Notes under the pieces: generated by a model | The model's database searches: none | What the model was told of the DNA's origin: nothing | What the model saw: the letters and a program-made list of their open reading frames with translations, nothing else | Made by a program: the position numbers and the translations under genes | From: Piliocolobus tephrosceles | Lineage: Eukaryota; Chordata; Mammalia; Primates; Cercopithecidae | DNA length: 64,000 nucleotides | NCBI RefSeq assembly: GCF_002776525.5 | Contig: NC_045446.1 | Coordinates: forward strand, 67,084,627 to 67,148,626 | Direction: 5' to 3' | In this document: one piece after another, positions 47,915 through 60,067 of the stretch | How the letters are laid out: each line of letters begins with the position of its first letter | How positions within the stretch are numbered: position 1 is the stretch's first letter

Positions 47915-49751
47915 AAAGTTAAAACAAATATAAATATGTTATAGAATTGAGTACAATGACCACATGAATTTTTAGGATGAAATAAGAAACTTCAAAGAAG
48001 TTTGTGTTTTCAGTGTGCCTCTCCCATCTCTGTCCATCAAGAATAAGTCATTCTTCCTTTGCTATTAGGAGTATTTCATAGAAAAGTTTTAAAAGCATTG
48101 GTATTCTGTAAATATTTGGTATGGCTGGCCCTAGCTGTAGGAGATGGGTTTGGATTACTGATGAGGGGTTAGGTCATGAGGAGCCCTTTATACTATGCTT
48201 AAAATTATAAGCAGTCAGGAGCCATTAAAGGGTTTTAAGCTGCAGTATGACCAGATAAGATTCTCATTTTAGAAAGATCGTTGAAAGGCTACCTAGGGTC
48301 TGGAGGAAGGAAGTAAAAGGCCAAGGAAAGAGACAAGTTTGATTTCTGTTGCTCTAGTCCATTGAGAAAAGATTTAAAAAAAAAAAAAAAAACAGTGCTA
48401 TAGGATGATATGAAACAATACACTATAGATATAACAAGTAAATTTATATAGTATACATACTTGCTAGAAGGTGATAACTGCTATAAAAAAGAAAAACCAT
48501 GTTAGGGTAGGGTGATGTCCTTCCACTTGCCCCTCCTTCACTCTCTCCAGTCACAGTGAGTCTTGCTTTATATTTCAAACACAACAAGCATGTTTCCACT
48601 TTAGGACTTTAGCACTCACTATTACCACTGCCTAGGATACTAGTACCCCAGCTATCTACATGGTTTATATCCTCACTCATTCAGGTCTCTGCTTAAATGT
48701 TAACTTAGCAGAGAGGACTTATCTAACAACTCTATCTAAAATTACAGCCCATCCTTCTCTGAGTTATCCTGATTTAACTTGTATTAGTTGCTTTAGTAGA
48801 GAGAAAACACTAATAATACTTTTATAGCGTTTGGAGTCTGGATACTGAAAACAACTATTAAATACAGATAAAATTTCACTATAAAAATATACGTATTGTT
48901 AGATAAAAATTATATAGGACCAGAAAAGTCTATATTCTATCATCTTTTTTACTTAAAAAAAAAAAAAAAAAACTCTATAAGTTGAGAAATCAAACTTACA
49001 TAGCTGAACATGCTGCCAGCCAGATAAAATCAGTTTCTATATAGTTGGAAGGAGAGAATGAATACTGGGTAGGCTACTAGCAATGGGGAGCATCAAAAGT
49101 AGGGGTAAGTGTGCTCTGGAGAGAAGAAAGTTAATTTGAAAAAGTCCCATGCTGTTGCCAAGGCATAGGTTCTTTCCTAATCCATCATTTCGTATACTCA
49201 ACAAATCCCTGGGAAATTCATTCCCATTGACTCCTATATGCTGACAGTTCTATTTCTTCAGCTCTGATTTTTCTTCTAAACTATAGACCTAGGTATCCAA
49301 CTTCTGCTAGATGTCTCTACTTAGCTATCTCACTGGCACATCAAACTCTGAACATATATGCAGAAGTGAACTCACCATTTTTCTCCCTAGTCTTTCTTCT
49401 CTTCATATATTCTCTAATCCAATAATTAATTTTGCCATGCATCTAACTGTCCATGCCATAAACCAGGCCATCATCCTTGTCTTTCTCCCTCTCTAACTTC
49501 CATTCAAATTAATGATTAGTCTGAACCCTAAATCTCTAATCTGTTCACTTCTCTGTATCTCCCCTATATTACCCTAGTTCAGGTCTCCATCTCTCACTTA
49601 GATTACTGCAACACGTTATCATTGGTCTCTTTCCTGTCAGTCTCACCTCCCTCTCATTCTCCACTCAGCACAACAGGGGCATCTTTCTAATACATGAGTC
49701 TGACCATGTTATCTATTGGTGAAACCTTCATTGACTTTTCATTATTTTTCC

Positions 49752-49754
<3 letters not shown>
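47915..49754. other. Intron with L2-like relics
   Basis: L2-like text at about 48130-48350, 48540-48790 and 49140-49690. A-runs at 48374-48391 and 48955-48971. No exon. Confidence 0.45.
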
Positions 49755-49782
<28 letters not shown>

Positions 49783-50076
49783 GTTTGTTTTGAGATGGAG
49801 TCTTGCTCTTGTTGCCCAGGCTGGAGTGCAATAGCACGATCTTGGCTCACTGCAACCTCTGCCTCTCAGGTTCAAGCAGTTCTCCTGCCTCAGCCTCCCA
49901 AGTAACTGGGATTACTGGCACCCACCACCACGCTCAGCTAATTTTTTGTATTTTTTAGTAAAGATGGGGTTTCACCATGTTGGCCAGGCTGGTCTAGAAC
50001 TCCTAACCTCAGGTAATCCACCCACCTCAGCCTCCCAAAGTGCTGGGATTACAGGTGTGAGCCACCCCGCCCAGCC
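49755..50076 (-). mobile_element. AluS with (TTTG)n tail
   Basis: Its tail is a (TTTG)/(TTTTG) repeat at 49757-49791, and it ends CCCGCCCAGCC. It abuts the next Alu without spacer. Confidence 0.92.
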
Positions 50077-50383
50077 TTTTTTTTTTTTTTTTTTTTTTTC
50101 CTGAGACAGAGTCTTGCTCTGTCACCCAGGCTGGAGTACAGTGGTGCAATCTTAGCTCACTGCAACCTCCGCCTCCTGGGTTCAAGCAATTCTTGTGCCT
50201 CAGCCTCCCAAGTAGCTGGGATTACAAGCATCTGCCACTACACCTGGCTAATTTTTGCAGTTTTAGTAGAGATGGGGTTTCACCATGTTGGCCAGGTTGG
50301 TCTCGAACTCCTGACCTCAAGTGATCCGCCGGCCTCAGCCTCCTAAAGTGCTGGGATTACAGGCGTGAGCCACCACACCCAGC
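50077..50383 (-). mobile_element. AluS-type SINE, tandem with the previous one
   Basis: Starts with a 23-base T-run directly after the previous Alu's end. Same orientation, separate insertion. Confidence 0.93.
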
Positions 50384-50974
50384 CTCTGTTACTGTTATAT
50401 AAAGTCCAGCTCCTTAACATGACTTGAAAGGCCAGATTTGACCTCTGGTCTCTGACTCCATTTTTCCTATTCTATATTACAACAATATACTATAAGGATT
50501 TTTTTTCCTCCTTGTCTCTGGAATATAAGATATGACAATAACTCTCTTCCACTTTCTTTTAAGGTAACTGCTACATGAGCTTCAGGTATAAAATTTTAAA
50601 CACTGTATCCTCTAGAAAGACTTTCTACTGTATAAGTCTGGATTAGGTGGCCTTCCTATGTGTTTAGAAAGTACTCTGTACAGTTCCTGCCATAGAGTTA
50701 TAATACTGTATTATAATTGCCTGGTTACTTATCTCTCCCTTTACTAGATTGTAATTGCTGTGAGTATAGGGATTATGCCTGTCTCATTCACCATTTGAGC
50801 TGTGGTTATGGATTTAAGCTGGCAGTGAGACTGTAATAAACTTTAATACTATGTTTACTCAGCTTTATAGAAGGATACAGGGTGAGAGTTATAGCAGATG
50901 TAGCATCTTCATCTCATCAGAAGACCCAGAGCTATTCATATACACAGCTTCTTTTCTACCCTTATCCACATAAG
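50384..50974. other. Intron with L2-like relic
   Basis: L2-like at about 50560-50800; otherwise unassigned. Confidence 0.45.
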
Positions 50975-51190
50975 ATTGAGACCAGCCTGGGTAACATAGT
51001 GAGACCTCGTCTATACTAAAGAGAAAAAAGTTAACCGGGATACGGTTACGCACACCTCAGCCACCCAGCTACTCGGGAGGCTGAGGCAAGAGGATGGCTT
51101 GAGCCTGGGAGATCAAGGCTGCAATGAGCTATGATCATGCCACTGCACTCCAGCCTAGATGACAAAAGACCCTGCCTCAAAAGAAATAAG
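50975..51190 (+). mobile_element. 5'-truncated old Alu
   Basis: Starts at TTGAGACCAGCCTGGGTAAC and ends at CCTGCCTCAAAAG. Confidence 0.82.
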
Positions 51191-52107
51191 AGTAATAAAA
51201 TAAAACTTAATCAAAATTCTATTAAAACTCAAAAGCAAACAGTATTATTAATTACTTAGGAATGCATTTGTAGATGACTACTTTAAGTTAGTAACTATAT
51301 AAAGAAAAGCAAAACAATGTTTATTATACAAGTCAGGAGAGGGGTTTCCTCTAAAAAGGAAGGGAGAGGGTTGGACTGGGAAGACACAAATGCAGCACTT
51401 CTGGGGGGTTAACAAGGATTTACTTCTTGACCTGGGTGGTGCTTTCTCAACTATTGGCTTTATATGTATTTGCTAAATCATATTTTCCCACTAGGTTCAA
51501 TTTTCCAGGTACTAATACTCATCTAATGCTCAATACAGAAAAGAAAGAAGAGCCAACGCTAGGAAGATATGGGAACATATAGAATAAAGAACACAGGAAA
51601 ATGGATTAACCTTAGTCAAGAAGTGGGCACCTTTTTTGGAGACTAGGGATGAGAAAGAATGCCAGGGGAGGATGCATATGAATGCAGAGGCATTTAGAAG
51701 AGTTAAAAGAATTCAAGTTTATAATATTGTAAAATGGGAAGCACAATTTCTGTATTTGCTGAAAGCAAAGCTAAAGAGAAGAGAGGAGCTAAAGAGTATG
51801 AGGCAAAATTACAACATTTGTTCAGGTTTCAGCAGATATTTAAAATTTCAAGGATCCATTCAGAATTAAAATTGACATAGGAATTCTGATATTGGTTATT
51901 TAATAAAGTTAAGCAGGCTCTTAACTTTTCCTCAGAAGTTAGCATGACTCAGTGATTTAACACATTTTTTAAAATTCTATTCTCTAAAATGTAATGAAGG
52001 ATAATAAATATTTACATTTAATTGGGAAGGCTATTTTGGTAGGCAAAATAGACTTCCTTTGCCAAAGAATAATTATTATACTAACCTCATTTTCCATTCC
52101 TATTTAG
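51191..52107. other. Unassigned intron before an ACER3 exon
   Basis: No recognised repeat. The end is the acceptor region of the exon at 52108. Confidence 0.55.
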
Positions 52108-52166
52108 GTCATGTATGGAATGTTGGTCTTTACATTAGTACTTCGATCTATTTATATTGTTACATG
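52108..52166 (+). CDS. ACER3: ACER3 coding exon, transmembrane helix
   Basis: A 59-nt exon after CCTATTTAG and before GTAAGT. It has 19 full codons beginning VMYGMLVFTLVLRSIYIVT, plus TG of a Trp codon to be completed by the next exon to the right of the window. It covers about residues 147-166, a hydrophobic helix carrying one Arg. The frame follows from the 36-nt exon at 43913. The rest of the window (11.8 kb) shows no next exon; it is old and young LINE sequence. Confidence 0.95.
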
Positions 52167-54580
52167 GTAAGTAGTTTGGATCATCTGTACTATGATTGAA
52201 GTATACGCAGACCTATGACAGTAAATCTATAGCCTAAATTGAAATAACACACAAAAGCTCACTTCAGTAGAAATGGAAGAAAACTATAACCCAACATTTA
52301 TTGTTATATTATAAGGAATACTGGGTCTTCAGACAAGTTGTTAATGGGCATCATGTGAGAACTAGGGTCCAAAATTAAAGACATGGGAAAATTAAAGGGA
52401 GCTGTCTATGACGGCCTTGTTTTGAATATTTATAAAGTTCATTAGATATTAGAGACCTTAAAAATCCTACAGTTAAAACAAAATTGTTTTTGTCTTTCTT
52501 AAACCTACTTGACTAGTGATTTCCTTTTACATAATACCTCCAAGGAAGGCTATTAATGTCACAAAGAATTAGTATCTCATGAAAGATTATTTGGGAAATG
52601 GGTATAATCTTTAGGCATTCATGAAAATTAAATAAGAAATAACATTCGTGATATTACCTTAAATAGGGCGTGGCCGCACAACAGGTGTTCAGTAAATAAG
52701 TAGTATGATTTGTGGGTTTGTTCTTTTTTTTCCTTTTTTATTAAACTTTTAGTTTCTAGATAACTGTAGAAATGCATACATTTGTAAAAAAAAAAATAGA
52801 TCCCAGTATCCTTTACCAATCTCCTTCATTTGTAGCATCTTACAAAACTATTGTACGATAGCAAAACCAAGGCTTGATATGAATACAGTCAAGATACAAA
52901 ACATTTCCATCATCATCAGGATGCCTGTGTTGCCCTTTTATAACCACACCTACTTCCCTCCTGCCCCACCTCACTCCTCACTCCCTGTCCTTAACCCCTG
53001 GTGATCACTTAATCTGTTCTGCATTTCTGTTTTTGTCATTTCAAGAATGTTATATAAATGGAATCATATATATAACCTTTGAGATTGGCTTTTTGAACTC
53101 AGCATAATTATCTGGCGATTAATCCAAGTTGTTGAGTGTGTCAATAATTCATTCCTTTCTATTGCTGAGTAGTATTCCACGGCATAGATGTACCACAGTT
53201 TAACCATTCACCTGTTGAGTAACATCTGGATTGTTTCCAGTTTTGGGCAATCATGAATAAAGCTGCTATGAACAATTGTAATGCAGGTTTTTATGTGAAC
53301 ACAAGTTTTCGCTTCTGGAATAAATGCCCAGAGTGAAATTGCTAGGTTTTATAGTAATTTATGTTTAGTTTTTCTCAAAACTGAATTGTTTTCCAGAGTA
53401 GCTCCACCATTTTTACATTCCCACCACCAATATATGTGTAATCCAGTTTCTCTGCATCCTCACCAGAATTTGGTAGTGTCACTATTTTTAATGAAGTTTT
53501 TTAAAATTTGCATTTGCCTAATGGCTAATCATATTGAACGTAACTTCCATGTGCTTATTTGCCATATGTATATGTATTCTCCCTGGTAAAATTTCTGCTC
53601 ATGTCTTTGCCTGGTTTCTTTTTTTATAAGAGATAATAAGGACACTTTCTATTGTTTTTACAGTTGAGTTGTGAGGTTCTAATTCTTTATTAAATATGTG
53701 ATTTGTGAATTCTTTCTCCCAATCGATAACTTTTCATCCTCTCTTTCAATGAGCAAACATTCTTAATTTCAATGAGGTCAAATTTATCAGTTTTATGGAT
53801 TATGTTTTTGGTGTCAAGTCTAAGAACTCTGTACCCACCTATAGATGCCGAAGATTTGTTCCTATTTTTTTTCTAAAAGATTGTATAGTTTTACATTTTA
53901 TGGTTTATTTTCAGTTCATTTTGTATAAGATCTGAGGCATAGGGCGAGGTTCTATTTTTTACATGTGGATGTCCAACTGTTCTAAGACCCATTAATTGAA
54001 AAGACTGTCCTTTCTCCATTGAATTGCTTTTGCACTTTTGTCAAAAATTATTTGGGTAGATTTGTGTGTGTCTATTTTAGGGATTTCGGTTATGTTCCAT
54101 TGATTGATGTGTCTCCCCCTCCAACAATACCACACAGTCTTCATTACTGTGGCTGTATAAGTCTTTAAATCATACAGACTGATTCCTGCCACTTCATTCT
54201 TCTTTTTCAAAATTGCTCTAGCTATTTAGGTTCCTTTGCCTTTCTATATAAAGTTTAGAATAATATTGTCTAAATTTAAAATCTTGTTGAGATTTTAGGA
54301 ATTATGGGAATTACATTAAATATGCATATCAATTTGCAGAGTTGACATCTTTACTATGTTGAGTCTCTTGATTTATTTAGATCTTTAATTTCTTTCATCA
54401 GCATTTTGTAGTTTTCAAATTTTTAAGCAGTGTTATATTGTATTTTTAAATTTTAGTGTCCACATGTTCATTGCTATTATATAGATACACAATTGATTAT
54501 CTTTTATTCTGCCACCTTGTTGAAGTCAGTTCTAGGATAGTTTTTTTGTAGATTGTTTTGTTTTGTTTTGCTTTTTTGTT

Positions 54581-54880
54581 TTTTTTTTTTTTTTTTTGAG
54601 ACGGAGTCTTGCACTCTCCCGGGCTGGAGTGCAATGGCACGATCTCAGCTCGCTGCAGCCTACACCTCTCAGGTTCAAGTGATTGATTCTCCTGCCTCTG
54701 CCTCCCGAGTAGCTGGGATTACAAGTGTCCACCACCATGCCCAGCTAATTTTTCTGTATTTTTAGTAGAGACGGGGTTTCACTATGTTGGCTAGGCTGGT
54801 TTCAAACTCCTGACTTCATGATCTGCCCACCTTGCCTCCCATAGTGTTGGGATTACAGGCGTGAGCTACTGCGCCCGGCC
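54581..54880 (-). mobile_element. AluY/S-type SINE
   Basis: T-run then reverse-strand Alu ending CTGCGCCCGGCC. TGTAGATTTGTTTT/TGTAGATTGTTTTG flanks it. Confidence 0.92.
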
Positions 54881-55142
54881 CTGTAGATTTGTTTTTAAGA
54901 TTTGCTGCAAATAGAAATAGTGTATATCCTCATTCTTGATGTGTGTGCTTTTTAGTTCCTTTTTGCCTTATTGCCCTGACTAGAACTTCCAAGACTATGT
55001 TAAGTAAGAGTGGTGACAGCAGATCTCCTTGCCTTGTTCCCAATTTTAGGGGAAAAGCATTTAACCTTTCATCATTAAGTTAAATGTTAGCTGTATGTTT
55101 TTTATAGATGATCTTTATTAGGTTGAGGAATTTGCCCTCTAT

Positions 55143-55547
55143 ACTGGTTTGATAGGGTGCCATAAAATACCATTAGATTGGGTGGCTTAACCAACAAACG
55201 TATTTTCTTACAGTTCTGGAGGCTACAAGTCTGAGACTAGGGTGTCAGCAGGTTTGGTTTCTTCTGACACCCCTCTCTTTGGCATGCAATTGGCCACAGA
55301 GAGAACACAGAGAGAAGGTGGTCATTTGGTCTTTTCTCTGTGCATGCCTATGTCTGATTTCTCTCTGTATGTGTGTCCTAATCTCCTTTTCTGATAAAGG
55401 ACACCAGTTATATTGGATTAGGGCCTACCCTAATGACCCCATTTTAATTTAATTATCTCTTTAAATAACCTAGCTCTAAATAGTCACATTCTAAAGTACA
55501 GGGGGTTAGGGCTTTAACATATGAATTTCAGAGGAGACACACTATAT
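55143..55547 (-). mobile_element. MLT1-type MaLR LTR nested in L1
   Basis: Contains GGGTGCCATAAAATACCATT and ACAGTTCTGGAGGCTACAAG, the same LTR type as at 19232. CCTCTAT appears before it (55136-55142) and after it (55548-55554). Confidence 0.8.
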
Positions 55548-56070
55548 CCTCTATTCTTTATTTTTATCATTATTTTCATTATCATAAATGGACCTATAAT
55601 ACACTCTATTACTAATCATGAATGGGTGTTGGATTTTGTCAAATGCTTTTTCAGTATCAATTGATTTTATCACACTGTTTTATTCTGTAGTCTGTTAATA
55701 AGGTGGATTATGTTAATTGATTTGGGAATATTGATCCAGCCTTGTATCCTGGGACAAACCTTACTTATACTATGTAATTCTTTTTATACATTCTGAATTC
55801 TTCACTTGTTAATATTTTGTTAAGGATTTTTGTATCTGTATTCATGAAGGATATTGGTTTGTAGTTTTTATTTTTTGTCCTGTCTTTTTCTGGTTTTGGC
55901 ATCAGGATACTATACATTTCATTAAATGAATTGGGAAACGTTGCTCCCATCTATTTTCTGGAATAAATTGTGTAGAATTAGTGTTAATTCTTCTTTCAAT
56001 GTTTGGTAGAATTCTCTAGTGAAACCATCTGGGACTAGAGATCTGTTTTTGGGGGCATTTTTAAATTACA

Positions 56071-56476
56071 CATTTTAAAAATAAAGGAAATTCTGACACC
56101 TGTTACAACAGGGATGCACCTATAAGACACTAGGCTAAGTGAAATAAGTCACTCACAAGAGGACAAATACTACATGAGTCCACTTATACGACGTTCCTAG
56201 AGTAATCAACTTCATAGAGACACAAATAAAATGGTGGTCGGGGCCTGGTGGGGAGTAGGATAAGGGGGATCCCTGGGGAAGGCATTGGAGACTTATTGTT
56301 TTGTGGGTACCAAGTGCAGTTTGGGAAGATGGAAAAAGTTCTGGAGACAGACAGTGGTAAGGGTTGCACAACAATGTGAATGTACAGACCTATATACTTT
56401 AAAAGGGTTAAAAAGTTAAACTTTATGAATACTTTAACATAATAAAATTTTTACATTAAACATATGCAGAAAAATA
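56071..56476 (+). mobile_element. Plus-strand L1 3' tail nested in the minus-strand L1
   Basis: Reads the old L1 3' end forward (AGGCTAAGTGAAATAAGTCA to CAACAATGTGAATGTACAGA) and stops in an A-rich tail. AAATTACA lies on both edges (56063-56070 and 56477-56484), consistent with a target duplication. Confidence 0.75.
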
Positions 56477-56953
56477 AAATTACAGGTTCAGCTTCTTTAA
56501 TAGTCATGCAGTTATTCACTTTTTTCTTTTTTCTTCCACTCTTGTTGAAGACATGCAGCTATTCAAATGATTGATTTTATGTTGGGTGAATTGTTCGTTT
56601 CTTGAGTCATTGGTTCATTTCATCTAAGTCATTAAAATTTGTGTAGAATTGGTTATAATATTCCCTTGTTTTCCTCTTGATGTTGAGAGGGCTTGTAGTG
56701 ATAATCTGTTTCATTCCTAATATTGGTAATGTGTTAGACTTCTCTCTCTCTCTTTTTTGGTCAGCCTTGCCAGAAGTGTCTCAAAGTTTATTGATCTTTT
56801 TAAAAACCAGACTTTAGTTTGATTGATTTCTCCATTTTTCATTTTTCAGTTTCATTGATTTCTGTTCTTTATATTTTCTTTGTTTTGCTTGTTGTGGGTT
56901 TATTTTTATTTCTTTTTCAAGGTTCTTGAGATGGAAGCTTAGATTTTTATTTC

Positions 56954-56970
56954 AGACCTTCCTATTTCTT
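56954..56970. repeat. Target-site duplication of the young L1, left copy
   Basis: AGACCTTCCTATTTCTT; the right copy at 63321-63337 is AGACTTTCCTATTTCTT, one mismatch in 17. Confidence 0.85.
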
Positions 56971-56978
56971 TTTTTTTT

Positions 56979-57122
56979 AATTTTAATAATGTATTTTATT
57001 TAATGACAAATGCCCAGATTTTTAAAGTATTTTATCAGTATAAAAGTTATTACTAGGTATATTGCATTCTTTTTTTTTTTCAAGGGCAGAAAGTCTAGTG
57101 TATATTTTTCCATCTCTGCAGC
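56979..57122 (-). mobile_element. 3'-transduced sequence of the young L1
   Basis: About 144 nt of non-L1 sequence lie between the L1's own A-tail (57123-57135 as Ts) and a second A-tail (56971-56978) that abuts the target duplication. In L1 sense, an AATAAA (56995-57000) stands 16 nt before the second tail. This is what read-through past the L1 poly(A) signal into a downstream host signal would give. Confidence 0.8.
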
Positions 57123-57718
57123 TTTTTTTTTTTTTAATTATTATACTTTAAGTTCTAGGGTACATGTACATAACGTGCAGGTTTGTTATATATGTATAGT
57201 TGTGCCATGTTGGTGTGCTGCACCCATCAACTTGTAAGCACCCATCAACTCGTCATTTACATCAGGTATAACTCCCAATTCAATCCCTCCCCTCTCCCCC
57301 CTCCCCATGATAGGCCCCAGTGTGTGATGTTCCCCTTCCCGAGTCCAAGTGATCTCATTGTTCAGTTCCCACCTATGAGTGAGAACATGCGGTGTTTGGT
57401 TTTTTGGTTTTCTGTTCTTGCAATAGTTTGCTGAGAATGATGGTTTCCAGCTGTATCCATGTCCCTACAAAGGACACAAACTCATCATTTTTTATGGCTG
57501 CATAGTATTCCATGGTGTATGTGCCACATTTTCTTAATCCAATCTGTCACTGATGGACATTTGGGTTGATTCCAAATCTTTGCTATTGTGAATAGTGCCG
57601 CAATGAACATATGTGTGCATGTGTCTTTATAGCAGCATGATTTATAATCCTTTGGGTATATACCCAGTAATGGGATGGCTGGGTCATATGGTACTTCTAG
57701 TTCTAGATCCTTGAGGAA

Positions 57719-57970
57719 TCACCATACTGTTTTCCATAATGGTTGAACTAGTTTACAATTCCGCCAACAGTGTAAAAGTGTTCCTATTTCTCCACATCCT
57801 CTCCAGCACCTGTTGTTTCCTGACTTTTGAATGATTGCCATTCTAACTGGTGTGAGATGGTATCTCATTGTGGTTTTGATTTGCATTTCTCTGATGGCCA
57901 GTGATGATGAGCATTTTTTCATGTGTCTGTTGGCTGTATGCATGTCTTCTTTTGAGAAATGTCTGTTCAT
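57719..57970 (-). pseudogene. L1 ORF2, C-terminal Cys-rich part (broken)
   Basis: 83 codons from MNRHFSKEDM, including the Cys/His stretch CWRGCGEIGTLLHCWRNC near the C-terminus. The frame is separate from the RT part. Confidence 0.8.
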
Positions 57971-58573
57971 ATCCTTTGCCCACTTTTTGATGGGGTTGTT
58001 TGTTTTCTTCTTGTAAATTTGTTTGAGTTCTTTGTAGATTCTGGATATTAGCCCTTTGTCAGATGAGTAGATTGCAAAAATTTTCTCTCATTCTGTAGGC
58101 TGCCTATTCACTCTGATGGTAGTTTCTTTTGCTGTGCAGAAGCTCTTTAGTTTAATTAGATTCCATTTGTCAATTTTGGCTTTTGTTGCCATTGCTTTTG
58201 ATGTTTTAGACATGAAGTCCTTGCCCATGCCTACGTCCTGAATGGTATTACCTAGGTTTTCTTCTAGGTTTTTATGGTATTAGGTCTAACATTTAAGTCT
58301 CTAATCCATCTTGAATTAATTTTCGTATAAGGAGTAAGGAAAGGATCCAGTTTCAGCTTTCTACTTATGGCTAGCCAATTTTCCCAGCACCGTTTATTAA
58401 ATAGGGAATCATTTCCCCATTTCTTGTTTTTCTCAGGTTTGTCAAAGATCAGATGGCTGTAGATGTGTGGTATTATTTCTGAGGACTCTGTTCTGTTCCA
58501 TTGGTGTATATCTCTGTTTTGGTACCAGTACCACGCTGTTTTGGTTACTGTAGCCTTGTAGTATAGTTTGAAG

Positions 58574-59779
58574 TCAGGTAGCGTGATGCCTCCAGCTTTG
58601 TTCTTTTGACTTAGGATTGTCTTGGCAATGCGGGCTCTTTTTTGGTTCCATATGAACTTTAAAGCAGTTTTTTTCCAATTCTGTGAAGAAACTCATTGGT
58701 AGCTTGATGGGGATGGCATTGAATCTATAAATTACCTTGGGCAGTATGGCTATTTTCATGATATTGATTCTTACTATCCATGAGCATGGTATGTTCTTCC
58801 ATTTGTTTGTGTCCTCTTTTATTTCACTGAGCAGTGGTTTGTAGTTCTCCTTGAAGAAGTCCTTTACATCCCTTGTAAGTTGGATTCCTAGGTATTTTAT
58901 TCTCTTTGAAGCAATTGTGAATGGAAGTTCATTCATGATTTGGCTCTCTGTTTGTCTGTTACTGGTGTATAAGAATGCTTGTGATTTTTGCACATTAATT
59001 TTGTATCCTGAGACTTTGCTGAAGTTTCTTATCAGCTTAAGGAGATTTTGGGCTGAGACGATGGGGTTTTCTAAATATACAATCATGTCATCTGCAAACA
59101 GGGACAATTTGACTTCTTCTTTTCCTAACTGAATACCCTTTATTTTTTTCTCTTGCCTGATTACCCTAGCCAGAACTTCCAACACTATGTTGAATAGGAG
59201 TGGTGAGAGAGGGCATCCCTGTCTTGTGCCAGTTTTCAAAGGGAATTTTTCCAGTTTTTGCCCATTCAGTATGATATTGGCTGTGGGTTTGTCATAAATA
59301 GCTCTTATTATTTTGAGATATGTTCCATCAATACCGAATTTATTGAGCATTTTTGGCATGAAGGGCTGTTGAATTTTGTCAAAGGCCTTTTCTGCATCTA
59401 TTGAGATAATCATGTGGTTCTTGTCTTTGGTTCTGTTTATATGCTGGATTACGTTTATTGATTTGCGTATGTTGAACCAGCCTTGCATCCCAGGGATGAA
59501 GCCCACTTGATCATGGTGGATAAGCTTTTTGATGTGCTGCTGGATCCGGTTTGCCAGTATATTATTGAGGATTTTTGCATCGATGTTCATCAGGGATATT
59601 GGTCTAAAATTCTCTTTTTTTGTTGTGTCTCTGCCAGGCTTTGGTATCAGGATGATGTTGGCCTCATAAAATGAGTTAGGGAGGATTCCCTCTTTTTCTA
59701 TTGATTGGAATAGTTTCAGAAGGAATGGTAGGTACCAGCTCCTCCTTGTACCTCTGATAGAATTCAGCTGTGAATCCAT
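58574..59779 (-). pseudogene. L1 ORF2, reverse-transcriptase part (broken)
   Basis: 401 codons open. RT motif A is SIDAEKAFDK, and RQGCPLSPLLFN is followed by motif C, SLFADDM, so the catalytic aspartates are all present. The frame is joined neither to the endonuclease part nor to the C-terminal part. The N-terminal side changes frame near 59735 (a second frame at 59676-59915 carries KKSPGPDGF), and the C-terminal side shifts at ELEKNCFKV near 58660. Inactive as it stands. Confidence 0.9.
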
Positions 59780-60067
59780 CTGGTCCTGGACTTTTTTTGG
59801 TTGGTAGGCTATTAATTATTGCCTCAATTTCAGAGCCTGCTATTGGTCTATTCAGGGATTCAGCTTCTTCCTGGTTTAGTCTTGGGAGAGTGTAAGTGTC
59901 CAGGAAATTATCCATTTCTTCTAGATTTTGTAGTTTATTTGCATAGAGGTGTTTATAGTATTCTCTGATGGTAGTTTGTATTTCTGTGGGGTCAGTGGTG
60001 ATATCCCCTTTACCATTTTTTATTGTGTCTATTTGATTCTTCTCTCTTTTCTTCTTTATTAGTCTTG

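Larger units (their letters stand above)
52725..56953 (-). mobile_element. Old L1, 3' part, minus strand
   Basis: Begins with a poly(T)-like tail, then a 3'UTR and degenerate ORF2. It hosts an Alu (54581-54880), a MaLR LTR (55143-55547), a plus-strand L1 tail (56071-56476) and, at 56954, a young L1. It resumes at 63338 (ATGAGCATTTAGTGCTATAA). All readable frames are short and stop-broken. Confidence 0.8.
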
